A stretch of DNA of 64,000 nucleotides, taken from positions 588,213-652,212 of the forward strand of contig NZ_CANMAX010000003.1 of the NCBI RefSeq assembly GCF_947495995.1, read 5' to 3'. Both the position numbers and the translations under genes were made by a program. Of this stretch, positions 48,265 to 56,617 are shown in pieces. Source of the stretch: an uncultured Tenacibaculum sp. GTDB taxonomy: Bacteria > Bacteroidota > Bacteroidia > Flavobacteriales > Flavobacteriaceae. A model generated the notes under the pieces. That model searched no databases and had not been told where the DNA came from. It saw nothing but the letters and a program-made list of their open reading frames with translations. Position 1 is the stretch's first letter, and the number at the start of each line of letters is the position of its first letter.

Positions 48265-50382
48265 TTATTTCTTAACTAACTCGTAGTTGTTTTTCATTTT
48301 TAATTGACTTAGTACATTTAAAGCTTCATCTAGATAAATATCTTTCTTTAGATTTTTATGCCATGCCATTCTTTTATCTTTCAATACAGTATCTTTTTTG
48401 AATAAAGAAGTTTCGTACTTAGGTGAAGAGAAGGTTAAGTTAGATTTGAACTTGAAAATATCATTAAACTTTTTCGCTTCTTTTACTCTATCTTCCGACT
48501 CTTTCTTGTAAGTTTTATAGTTTAAAGAGAACGTATTGTCATCTTGATTTTTTCTCAACCACTTTGCATATTCATTAATTGATACAAATTTTGAGTTTTT
48601 ATTAATTCTCTCTTTACTATCGTTAATTACTTCTCCAAAGTTGCTGTAAGAACTAGTTTTTGTGTATTTAGCTGGTTCTACGCTATCCCAAGGTAAAGCT
48701 CCGTCTAAATCTCTTTCTCCGAATTCCATATAACTATAACGATCTGGCATAGCAATATCAGAATATACGCCTTCTATCTGAGTAGAACCTCCGTTAATTC
48801 TATAGAACTTTTGAATGGTCATCTTTAAAGCTCCTAAATCACCAGGATACTTTTTTACGTAATAATTTAGCGGTAATAAATTTTGTACAGTTCCTTTACC
48901 GTAAGTTTGTTTTCCACCCATAATAACACCACGACCATAATCTTGCATTGCTGCAGCAAAAATTTCAGAAGCAGAAGCAGACATCTCATTTACCATAACC
49001 ACTAATGGTCCATCCCAATGTGTACTTTTATCCGTATCATTTTTAATATTAGCAGGTTCACCTCTATATTTTACTTGAACGATTGGTCCTTCATCAATAA
49101 ATAAACCACCTATATCAATAACAGTTTTTAAAGAACCACCACCATTATTTCTTAAATCAACTATTAAACCTTCTACATTTTCTTTCTTTAAACGCTCAAT
49201 TTCACGTTTCATATCACTAGCAGCATTTCTCTGGTTTGTATCATTAAAATCAATGTAAAACTTAGGAAGATTAATAATTCCGTATTTCTTACCATTTTTT
49301 TCTACAACACTAGACTTCACAAATGTTTCCTCTAGTTCAACAATATCTCTAATAATTGGAATTACTTTCGTAGAACCGTCTAATTTTTTCTTTACCGTTA
49401 AACGAACTTCAGTACCTTTTTTTCCTTTGATAAAAGTAATCGCATCATCTAAACGCATTCCTACTATATCCAAAGGTTCATCATCACCTTGAGCAACTTT
49501 AAGAATAATATCACCAGTTTCTAAGTCACCTTGTTTCCAAGCAGGTCCACCAGAAATAAGTTCTACTACTTTGGTATACATTCCTTCTCTTTGTAAACGA
49601 GCTCCAATTCCTTCTAATTTACCAGACATATCTTGGTCAAACCTAGATTTAATTCTTGGTGACATATATGAAGTATGCGGATCGAAACCACTAACAACAC
49701 TATTTAAAAATGTAGAATACCAATCTGAGTTTTCAAGCTCTTCAATACGAACATATAAATCGTCCATATTTTTTAAAACTTCTTGTCTAGCTTCTTTTTC
49801 AAAATCTGAAAACGATTTTTTAGCAGCATTTTTATCTTTCTTTAGTTTTTCAGCTTGCTGATCTTCTAAATCTTGAATTCTACTGATAACTTGTAGTTTT
49901 AATTGTTTTCTCCAGTAATCTAATAGCTCAGTTTCATTTTTAGCAAAAGGAACTTTATCGTAATCGATATCAATATCTTCTTTTTTACTGTAGTTAAAAG
50001 GTTCTTTCAATAACCCTTTATAAGTTTCTTTAGCTGTACCGATCTTATCTAAAAATCTACCGTAAACCAATTTATAAAAACTAATATCAGATTGTTTTAG
50101 TTGATTATCGATTTGGAATTTATACTGAGAAAATTCTTTTAAATCATTTTGAGTAAAATATCGTTTACTAGGGTCTAAACTATTAATGAATTCATCATAT
50201 ACATGTTCGGAGAAATCATCATTCAAATCCTTTTGAACATAATGTCCACGAGTAAGTAGACTTTTTAATACGTAAAGTATTAGTTTGTCCTTTTCAGGAT
50301 CGCTTTTTTGAATAGTTTTACCGTATGAGTTACTGCATAGTAATAATGCAGCTAATAATGGAATAAGTACTTTCATCTTCAT
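48265..50382 (-). CDS. prc: Carboxy-terminal processing peptidase (S41A, Tsp/Prc)
   Basis: This 705-aa periplasmic protease has a signal peptide (MKVLIPLLAALLLCSNSYG), an N-terminal TSP domain, a PDZ domain (about 255-340, GIGARLQREGMYTKVVEL) and the S41 core. The Ser/Lys dyad is Ser470 in MSASASEIFA and Lys496 in TYGKGTVQ, equivalent to Ser430 and Lys455 of E. coli Tsp. A DUF3340-like C-terminal domain follows. Either ATG (50382 or 50376) could start the signal peptide. In Gram-negatives this protease trims lipoprotein and wall proteins. Confidence 0.95.
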   Translation of the reverse strand: MKMKVLIPLLAALLLCSNSYGKTIQKSDPEKDKLILYVLKSLLTRGHYVQKDLNDDFSEHVYDEFINSLDPSKRYFTQNDLKEFSQYKFQIDNQLKQSDISFYKLVYGRFLDKIGTAKETYKGLLKEPFNYSKKEDIDIDYDKVPFAKNETELLDYWRKQLKLQVISRIQDLEDQQAEKLKKDKNAAKKSFSDFEKEARQEVLKNMDDLYVRIEELENSDWYSTFLNSVVSGFDPHTSYMSPRIKSRFDQDMSGKLEGIGARLQREGMYTKVVELISGGPAWKQGDLETGDIILKVAQGDDEPLDIVGMRLDDAITFIKGKKGTEVRLTVKKKLDGSTKVIPIIRDIVELEETFVKSSVVEKNGKKYGIINLPKFYIDFNDTNQRNAASDMKREIERLKKENVEGLIVDLRNNGGGSLKTVIDIGGLFIDEGPIVQVKYRGEPANIKNDTDKSTHWDGPLVVMVNEMSASASEIFAAAMQDYGRGVIMGGKQTYGKGTVQNLLPLNYYVKKYPGDLGALKMTIQKFYRINGGSTQIEGVYSDIAMPDRYSYMEFGERDLDGALPWDSVEPAKYTKTSSYSNFGEVINDSKERINKNSKFVSINEYAKWLRKNQDDNTFSLNYKTYKKESEDRVKEAKKFNDIFKFKSNLTFSSPKYETSLFKKDTVLKDKRMAWHKNLKKDIYLDEALNVLSQLKMKNNYELVKK

Positions 50383-50453
50383 AAATCTTCAGTCGTTTAA
50401 ATAATTTTAAAATTACTGGTATTTGCTAAGCTACTAAAATAATGCCAAATTAG

Positions 50454-50972
50454 CTAGCTCTTTTTTCTTTTGTAAATGCCTTTAAAGGCTTCTTTAATTA
50501 ATTTATTATCGGAACCAATATACTGCCATGTTTGTGTAACTGTTCCGTCATCATTTTTCTTCCAAATGATTTTGTTATAATATTTTTTATTTTGATTTTC
50601 TACTAAATCACTTTGTAATGTCATTTCATTTTGAGAGAAATTTCCACTGGTTTTAAGAACAAATCCTTTATTGTCGATCCATAACTGATGCCATTTATTA
50701 TCAGCACGATCAAAATAACTATAACTCGTTCCTAGAGAGTTACCATTATTGGAAGTCCAATTTTCTTGTATTGCACATGCATTTGGCATTGCTTTAATCA
50801 AATTGTTTCCGATAAGGTTTCCTTTAGTGTCATAAACATCCCAATCGCCAATCCAAAAATCAAACTGATGATAAGCTTCATTATTGCATGGATTTGCGGT
50901 ATTCTGCGCTAGTATACTTGAAAAAAATAAAGAAATAAAGTATAAAATGAGTAGAAGAATAAACCGTAACAT
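50454..50972 (-). CDS. Exported DUF1579-like protein
   Basis: This 172-aa exported protein has a signal peptide (FILLLILYFISLFFSSILAQ) and a lipocalin-like barrel pattern that begins FDFWIGDWDVYDTKGN, then IQENWTSNNGNSLGTSYSYF, as in the DUF1579 family. No catalytic residue is known for the family. It lies between prc (71 nt downstream) and the divergent surE. Confidence 0.75.
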   Translation of the reverse strand: MLRFILLLILYFISLFFSSILAQNTANPCNNEAYHQFDFWIGDWDVYDTKGNLIGNNLIKAMPNACAIQENWTSNNGNSLGTSYSYFDRADNKWHQLWIDNKGFVLKTSGNFSQNEMTLQSDLVENQNKKYYNKIIWKKNDDGTVTQTWQYIGSDNKLIKEAFKGIYKRKKS

Positions 50973-51064
50973 GATAAGAATGATTTAGTTTACTACAAGT
51001 TTAGGCATTATTTAACCATAAATATCTTTACGAAATGTTAAAAAGATCAGCTAATTTTTTAATG

Positions 51065-51072
51065 TATATTTG
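51065..51072 (+). promoter_or_regulatory. -7 box of the surE-lpxB operon
   Basis: TATATTTG fits TAnnTTTG, 21 nt before the surE start. No TTG is seen at the expected upstream distance. Confidence 0.5.
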
Positions 51073-51093
51073 TTACTAACAAATTAGAAAAGA

Positions 51094-51864
51094 ATGCAAG
51101 AAAAACCTTTGATTTTAGTAACGAATGACGATGGAATAACAGCTCCTGGACTTAGGATGCTTATCGATATTATGAATGAAATAGGAGAGGTGATTGTAGT
51201 AGCACCAGATAGTCCACAAAGTGGAATGGGACATGCTATTACTGTTAATAATGTGTTGCATTGTAACCCCACTTCTATAGACGACGGACCACAAATAGAA
51301 TATAGTTGTTCTGGTACACCAGCAGACTGTGTTAAAATGGCCAAGAATAAAATTTTAAATAGAAAACCAGACTTGTGTGTTTCAGGAATTAATCATGGAT
51401 CTAATTCTTCAATTAGTGTGATTTATTCTGGTACTATGAGTGCTGCCGTTGAAGCAGGTATAGAAGGAATTCCAGCGATTGGATTTTCGCTATTAGATTA
51501 CAGTTGGCATGCCGATTTTCGTTCTTCTAAAGAATTCGTAAAAAAGATAGCATTAAATGTTTTATTAAACGGATTACCAGATGGGGTTGTTTTAAATGTA
51601 AACATTCCTAAATTAAAGAAGGATGATATAAAAGGAATAAAAATTTGTAGACAAGCAAACGGATATTGGAAAGAAGATTTTGATAAACGTAAGAGTCCGA
51701 TGGGTAAAGAATACTATTGGTTATCAGGTGAGTTTGTAAATAATGATAAAGGACAAGATACAGATATTTGGGCTTTAGAAAATGGATACATTTCTGTTGT
51801 ACCAGTTCAATTTGATATGACTGCGCATCATGCAATTCAAAAATTACATTCATGGGATTTATAA
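51094..51864 (+). CDS. surE: 5'/3'-nucleotidase SurE
   Basis: SurE removes phosphate from nucleoside monophosphates in the cytoplasm. The 256-aa chain has the metal-binding N-terminus ILVTNDDGITAPGL, then SPQSGMGHAITV, the SGTPADCVK stretch and GINHGSNSSISVIYSGT. It overlaps the next gene, a small membrane protein, by 13 nt and is followed by lpxB, a common order in Bacteroidota. Confidence 0.97.
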   Translation: MQEKPLILVTNDDGITAPGLRMLIDIMNEIGEVIVVAPDSPQSGMGHAITVNNVLHCNPTSIDDGPQIEYSCSGTPADCVKMAKNKILNRKPDLCVSGINHGSNSSISVIYSGTMSAAVEAGIEGIPAIGFSLLDYSWHADFRSSKEFVKKIALNVLLNGLPDGVVLNVNIPKLKKDDIKGIKICRQANGYWKEDFDKRKSPMGKEYYWLSGEFVNNDKGQDTDIWALENGYISVVPVQFDMTAHHAIQKLHSWDL

Positions 51865-52139
51865 ACAAAGATGTAGTTATAGGATTTTTAGTTTCGCTTT
51901 TCGCAACTTTTTGTGGTTTCTTCATTTACATTCAATATGTTTCACGTTTCGGGTTTTATGAAACCATAGAAATGTTACAACAAGGAGGTGTATTCGGACC
52001 AGTAATTGCTTTATCAGCTTTACCAAACCTATTTGTATTTTTTATCTATTTAAAAAAGAAACAAGATTTAAGAGCAAAAGGAGTATTGTTAGCTACTATT
52101 TGTACAGCAATCTTTACTTTTATTTTAAAGTTTATATAA
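51852..52139 (+). CDS. Small membrane protein between surE and lpxB
   Basis: This 95-aa protein has three hydrophobic segments (about 8-28, 46-64 and 75-93). It overlaps surE by 13 nt and ends 4 nt before lpxB, so it is translated with both. Members at this place are annotated as hypothetical proteins in Flavobacteriia. The function is unknown; its constant position suggests an envelope link. Confidence 0.8.
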   Translation: MGFINKDVVIGFLVSLFATFCGFFIYIQYVSRFGFYETIEMLQQGGVFGPVIALSALPNLFVFFIYLKKKQDLRAKGVLLATICTAIFTFILKFI

Positions 52140-52143
52140 TTCA

Positions 52144-53253
52144 ATGAAATATTACATTGTAGCTGGAGAAGCATCTGGTGATTTACACGGATCGAACTTG
52201 ATGAAGGAAATCTTCAAGCAAGATAAATCTGCTCAAATAAGATTTTGGGGCGGCGATTTAATGCAGCAAGTAGGAGGTGAGCTTGTAGTTCATTACAATG
52301 AGCGATCTTTTATGGGGTTTATTGAACCACTTTTGAACATTAGAAAAATCTTAGGTTTTTTTAAAAAGTGTAAACAAGATATTACTTCTTTTCAGCCCGA
52401 TGTAGTAATTTTTATAGATAATTCAGGTTTTAATTTACCAATAGCAAAATGGGCAAAAGAAGAAGGTTTTAGAACCAATTATTATATTTCTCCTCAAGTT
52501 TGGGCAAGTAGAGCAAGTCGTGTAAAAGCTATTAAGAGAGATGTAGATCAAATGTTTGTGATCCTTCCTTTTGAAAAAGATTTTTATAAAAAATATAACT
52601 ATGAAGTTGAGTTTGTTGGTCATCCTTTAATCGATGGAATTGTTGGAAGAGAGCAAGTTGATGAACAAGAGTTTAGAAATGAGCATAATTTAGGAACTAA
52701 AGAAATTATCGCTTTATTACCAGGAAGCAGAAAGCAAGAAATTACTAAAATGCTAACGACCATGCTAAAAATGGTTGACAAATTTCCAGATTATCAATTT
52801 GTTGTAGCTGGAGCACCAAGTAAAACAGAAGCGTTCTACCAATCTTTTTTGCAAGGTAAAAACGTGAAGTTTATTTCAAATAAAACGTATGATTTATTGA
52901 GTATCTCTCATGCGGCTTTAGTAACTTCAGGAACTGCTACATTAGAAACTGCTTTATTTAAGGTTCCTCAGGTTGTTTGTTACAAGGGAAGTTGGTTATC
53001 GTATCAAATTGCGAAACGAATTATTACGTTAGAATATATTTCTCTTGTTAATTTAATAATGGACAGACCGGTTGTAAAAGAATTGATTCAAAACGAGTTT
53101 AATGAATCGAATTTGGAACAAGAATTGCAATTGCTTTTGAATGGTGAAAAGAGAAAAGAGTTTTTCTTAGATTATTTTGATCTTGAAGAAAAACTAGGAG
53201 GGAAGGGAGCATCAAAAAAAGCGGCTCATTCAATTATAAAAGGTTTAACGTAA
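52144..53253 (+). CDS. lpxB: Lipid-A-disaccharide synthase
   Basis: LpxB joins lipid X and UDP-diacylglucosamine into the lipid A disaccharide at the inner membrane face. The 369-aa GT19 enzyme begins MKYYIVAGEASGDLHGSNLM and has DVVIFIDNSGFNLPIAKWAK, YYISPQVWASRASRVKAI, LLPGSRKQEI and the C-terminal SGTATLETALFKVPQVVCY. It is the third gene of the surE operon and is followed by two NlpC/P60 genes. Confidence 0.97.
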   Translation: MKYYIVAGEASGDLHGSNLMKEIFKQDKSAQIRFWGGDLMQQVGGELVVHYNERSFMGFIEPLLNIRKILGFFKKCKQDITSFQPDVVIFIDNSGFNLPIAKWAKEEGFRTNYYISPQVWASRASRVKAIKRDVDQMFVILPFEKDFYKKYNYEVEFVGHPLIDGIVGREQVDEQEFRNEHNLGTKEIIALLPGSRKQEITKMLTTMLKMVDKFPDYQFVVAGAPSKTEAFYQSFLQGKNVKFISNKTYDLLSISHAALVTSGTATLETALFKVPQVVCYKGSWLSYQIAKRIITLEYISLVNLIMDRPVVKELIQNEFNESNLEQELQLLLNGEKRKEFFLDYFDLEEKLGGKGASKKAAHSIIKGLT

Positions 53254-53264
53254 ATACATAATAA

Positions 53265-53801
53265 GTGATAAAAAAATTACCCCAAATTTTACTGATTTTA
53301 TTTTTAGCATATGGATGTTCTTCATCTAAAAGTACAAGTTCCTCAAGAAGATATACCAAAAAGAAAAGAGTAGTTTTTAAAAAGAGAAACAACACAAAAG
53401 TTAAGACCTATAAATTAGCTGACAAAATAATAGCTACAGCAAATACTTACAAAGGAACTCGATACAAATATGGAGGAGTTACTAGAAAAGGAATGGATTG
53501 TTCAGGTTTAATAATGACATCTTTTAAACGTCATGGTGTTTCTTTACCGAGAACATCAATAGATATGTCTAATCAAGGTAAAACAATTAGTTTAAAAAAT
53601 GTTAGAAAAGGAGATTTACTCTTTTTCAAAACTAATCCTAGAAAACCTAGAAGAATTAGTCATGTTGGTCTAGTAACCTCAGTTAAAAACGGAGTTATTT
53701 ATTTTATTCATGCTTCTACAAAACGTGGCGTAACGATAAACAACATGTCTCAAAATTATTACAAAAGGAACTTCGCTAAAGTAAAAAGAGTACTAAAGTG
53801 A
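53265..53801 (+). CDS. NlpC/P60 (C40) lipoprotein, first copy
   Basis: This 178-aa peptidoglycan endopeptidase-like protein has a lipoprotein signal (QILLILFLAYGC, Cys18), a Ser/Lys/Arg-rich linker (20-45) and an NlpC/P60 domain with the catalytic Cys in GMDCSGLIMT, His in ISHVGLV and a second His in FIHAST. The start codon is GTG. The next gene encodes a second copy and overlaps it by 4 nt (GTGA). The role is probably cell-wall remodelling. Confidence 0.9.
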   Translation: MIKKLPQILLILFLAYGCSSSKSTSSSRRYTKKKRVVFKKRNNTKVKTYKLADKIIATANTYKGTRYKYGGVTRKGMDCSGLIMTSFKRHGVSLPRTSIDMSNQGKTISLKNVRKGDLLFFKTNPRKPRRISHVGLVTSVKNGVIYFIHASTKRGVTINNMSQNYYKRNFAKVKRVLK

Positions 53802-54292
53802 GAAAAATAGCATTCTTTTGTATTGTAATGTTACTTCTTTTATTGTATCGATTTGCGAACAAAGAAAGAAATAATACAGTTTCTGAAGTACATAACGATT
53901 CTAATAAAATAACTAAAGTGTTAACTTCAGCCAATGCTTATATTGGAACTCCGTATAAATTTGGAGGAACAACAAGTGCGGGAATGGATTGTTCTGGTTT
54001 AGTATACACGGTTTTTAAAGATGAATTAGGAATAAAATTACCGCGTTCATCTAGATCAATGAGTAAAGCTGGTGTACAAGTAACTCTTGAAAAAGTAAAA
54101 AAAGGAGATTTATTATTTTTTGATATTGATCGTTTACAAGGAAATATTAATCATGTTGGTTTAGTAATTTATGTAAACGGAAAAGAAGTTAAATTTATTC
54201 ATTCGAGTACATCAAAAGGAGTTGTTATTTCTTCTTTAGATGAGTCGTATTGGAAAGATGCTTTTGTAAAAGTGAAAAGAATAATAGATTAA
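53798..54292 (+). CDS. NlpC/P60 (C40) peptidase, second copy
   Basis: This 164-aa paralogue of the preceding gene has an N-terminal hydrophobic anchor (AFFCIVMLLLLLYRFA) instead of a lipobox. The NlpC/P60 domain has the catalytic Cys in GMDCSGLVYT, then NHVGLV and FIHSST. The start is GTG overlapping the previous TGA. Membrane anchor against lipid anchor suggests the two act at different envelope layers. A convergent hairpin pair follows the stop. Confidence 0.9.
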   Translation: MRKIAFFCIVMLLLLLYRFANKERNNTVSEVHNDSNKITKVLTSANAYIGTPYKFGGTTSAGMDCSGLVYTVFKDELGIKLPRSSRSMSKAGVQVTLEKVKKGDLLFFDIDRLQGNINHVGLVIYVNGKEVKFIHSSTSKGVVISSLDESYWKDAFVKVKRIID

Positions 54293-54301
54293 TCTACAAT
54301 T

Positions 54302-54366
54302 AGAAAGCTATAAGAATCAAAAAAAAGCTTTCTTTATTTTTATTAATAATAAGTATAAAGAAAGCT
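54302..54366. terminator. Two overlapping terminator hairpins sharing one arm
   Basis: AGCTTTCT (54326-54333) pairs with AGAAAGCT on the left (54302-54309) to make the plus-strand terminator, followed by TTATTTTTATT. Extended to 12 nt (AGCTTTCTTTAT, 54326-54337) it pairs with ATAAAGAAAGCT on the right (54355-54366) to make the minus-strand terminator for obg, with a T run from the complement of 54319-54326. Confidence 0.7.
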
Positions 54367-54374
54367 ATGATATT

Positions 54375-55364
54375 TTAATTCAATTTAGACCAAAGCTTAT
54401 CTTTTAATTCTGTTAATCCCAGTTGAGCAACAGAAGAAATAAATAAAGTCTCGATACCTTCGGGTAATTCAGCTCTAATTTCTGCTTTTAATTCATCGTC
54501 TAACATATCAGTTTTAGATATGGCTAACAAACGATCTTTATCTAATAACTCAGGATTGTGTTGTTTTAATTCATTTAAAAGAATTTTATATTCCTTTTTA
54601 ATGTCATCACTATCCGCAGGAATTAAGAATAATAATAATGAGTTACGTTCAATGTGTCTTAAGAAATAATGACCTAAACCTTTTCCTTCAGCTGCACCTT
54701 CAATAATTCCAGGAATATCTGCCATTACAAAACTTTGATGATTACGATATTCTACTATACCTAAATTTGGTTTTAATGTAGTAAAAGCATAATCAGCAAT
54801 TTTCGGTTTAGCAGCAGTTAAAACAGATAAAAGTGTAGATTTTCCTGCATTAGGAAAACCAACTAAACCTACGTCAGCAAGAATTTTTAATTCTACTCTA
54901 AACCAAGCTTCTTTTCCATCTATTCCTGGTTGAGCATATCTTGGTGTTTGATTTGTTGGAGATTTGAAATGCCAGTTTCCTCGTCCACCTTTACCACCTT
55001 CAAGAACAATAATTTCCTGACCGTCATCTGTGATTTCGTAAAGAATTTCATCAGTATCAGCATCACGAATAATTGTACCTAATGGTACAGGAATAATTAC
55101 ATCTGTTCCATCTTTACCCGTACTTCTACTAGAACCACCATCACCACCACCTACAGCTCTAAAATGACGTTTAAATTTTAAGTGAAATAATGTCCACATA
55201 CTTTTATCTCCTTTAAAGATAACATGTCCACCACGACCACCATCACCACCATCTGGACCACCTTTAGCGATATATTTTTCTCTATGTAAGTGAGCAGATC
55301 CACGTCCTCCTTTTCCAGAAGAAGCATATATTTTTATGTAATCAACAAAATTTCCTTCAGTCAT
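54375..55364 (-). CDS. obg: Obg-family GTPase (CgtA)
   Basis: This essential ribosome-associated GTPase acts in 50S assembly. The 329-aa chain has the glycine-rich OBG fold (residues 1-158, [20 protein letters not shown]) and a G domain with GFPNAGKST (G1), DIPG (G3) and SKTD (G4). It ends after the G domain, lacking the TGS-like C-terminal extension of longer Obg proteins. It lies 38 nt downstream of hpt-adk, with a GC-rich hairpin between them. Confidence 0.96.
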   Translation of the reverse strand: MTEGNFVDYIKIYASSGKGGRGSAHLHREKYIAKGGPDGGDGGRGGHVIFKGDKSMWTLFHLKFKRHFRAVGGGDGGSSRSTGKDGTDVIIPVPLGTIIRDADTDEILYEITDDGQEIIVLEGGKGGRGNWHFKSPTNQTPRYAQPGIDGKEAWFRVELKILADVGLVGFPNAGKSTLLSVLTAAKPKIADYAFTTLKPNLGIVEYRNHQSFVMADIPGIIEGAAEGKGLGHYFLRHIERNSLLLFLIPADSDDIKKEYKILLNELKQHNPELLDKDRLLAISKTDMLDDELKAEIRAELPEGIETLFISSVAQLGLTELKDKLWSKLN

Positions 55365-55379
55365 TTCTCAAAAATTAAG

Positions 55380-55399
55380 ATTCCCGCCAAAGCGGGAAT
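55380..55399 (-). terminator. Intercistronic GC-rich hairpin between hpt-adk and obg
   Basis: ATTCCCGC (55380-55387) and GCGGGAAT (55392-55399) pair with a 4-nt loop. On the minus strand it is followed by CTTAATTTTTG. It starts 3 nt past the adenylate kinase stop, so it is a partial terminator or mRNA stabiliser. Confidence 0.5.
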
Positions 55400-55402
55400 G
55401 TT

Positions 55403-56521
55403 TTATAATGTGTCAAAAACGTCAGCTAAACGCTTAGTAATATCATCTATAGTTCCAACACCATTAACGCCATAAAAATTACCTTGAGCTTCGTAGTAAT
55501 CTTTTAAAACTGCAGTTTTAGTATTGTATTCGTTAAAACGGTTACGAATTTTTTCTTCATCAGTATCATCAGAGCGTCCACTAGTTTTTCCTCTTTCTAA
55601 AATACGCTCAACTAACATGTCTTCTGGTACTTCTAATGCTACCATTCCATTGATTCTTTCGCTCTTTTCAGCTAAGAATTCATCTAAAGCTTTTGCTTGA
55701 TCTTCTGTACGAGGAAAACCATCGAAAATAAATCCATTAGCTTTAGGATTTTTATCAACTTCTTGCTTTAGCATGTTAATTGTTACTTCATCAGGAACTA
55801 GATCACCAGCATCAATATATTTTTTAGCTAATACTCCTAATTCAGTTTCGTTTTTAATATTAAATCTAAAAACATCACCAGTAGAAATATGAACTAAATT
55901 ATATTTTTCTTTTAATAATTCAGCTTGTGTACCTTTTCCAGCACCTGGAGGTCCAAATAATACTATGTTTTTCATTTTAGGTTGTGTTGTTAATTGATAA
56001 ATAGCAGGTAAGTTTCTACCTAAACCATTATAATCTAAACCATAACCAACGATAAATTTATCTTCTAAATTTCTTCCGATGTAATTAATGTGTAACTCTT
56101 TTCGATACACATCTGGTTTAAAAAATAAGGTTGCTATTTTAAGTTCTTTAATGTTCTTGTTTCTGAATATCTCGTAAATCTCTTGTAATGTAGTACCAGT
56201 ATCAATTATATCCTCCAATATAATTACAGTTCTACCAGAGATGTCTTCATTTATTCCGATTAATTTTTTTACTGCTTCTGAAGAAGAAGTACCTTCATAT
56301 GAAGCTAGTTTTACAAAAGTAATCTCACAATCTCTGTTGAATTCTCTTACAAAGTCTGAAGCAAATACAAAACATCCGTTTAAGATACCTATAAACAAAG
56401 GAACTTCACCTTTAGGTAAGTCTTGTTTGACTTGGTAAGCTAGTGTTTTTACAATGCTTTGTATCTCTTCTTTGCTTACTATTTCTTTAAAGTATAAATC
56501 GTGAAGTTTCTTTATTTTCAT
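55403..56521 (-). CDS. Hypoxanthine phosphoribosyltransferase-adenylate kinase fusion
   Basis: One 372-aa chain carries two purine enzymes. Residues 1-180 are an HPRT, which salvages hypoxanthine/guanine using PRPP, with the PRPP loop VIILEDIIDTGTT (99-111). Residues 183-372 are a short adenylate kinase (AMP + ATP to 2 ADP), with Walker A GPPGAGKGT (190-198), GFPRTEDQA and RILERGKTSGRSDDT. An internal ATG codes Met183, so a free adenylate kinase could also be made. obg follows on the same strand. Both functions are clear from motifs. Confidence 0.93.
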   Translation of the reverse strand: MKIKKLHDLYFKEIVSKEEIQSIVKTLAYQVKQDLPKGEVPLFIGILNGCFVFASDFVREFNRDCEITFVKLASYEGTSSSEAVKKLIGINEDISGRTVIILEDIIDTGTTLQEIYEIFRNKNIKELKIATLFFKPDVYRKELHINYIGRNLEDKFIVGYGLDYNGLGRNLPAIYQLTTQPKMKNIVLFGPPGAGKGTQAELLKEKYNLVHISTGDVFRFNIKNETELGVLAKKYIDAGDLVPDEVTINMLKQEVDKNPKANGFIFDGFPRTEDQAKALDEFLAEKSERINGMVALEVPEDMLVERILERGKTSGRSDDTDEEKIRNRFNEYNTKTAVLKDYYEAQGNFYGVNGVGTIDDITKRLADVFDTL

Positions 56522-56550
56522 ATGTAGGTAAATATACTAATTAAATAAAA

Positions 56551-56600
56551 AAAACCGTCTTGTGTAACTGATTTACCAGTAGTAACAAAACGGTAGTTTT
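56551..56600. terminator. Terminator after secDF
   Basis: ACCGT (56554-56558) pairs with ACGGT (56590-56594). The stem continues with an imperfect inner part (TTGT and ACTG against CAGT and ACAA). On the minus strand a run of T follows. It lies 18 nt past the secDF stop. Confidence 0.65.
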
Positions 56601-56617
56601 ATAATTTTATAATGGAT

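Noticed and set aside
55380..55399. Repeat family of GC-rich hairpins (REP-like)
   Set aside because: Only one copy was seen in the window, so it is treated as an intercistronic hairpin.
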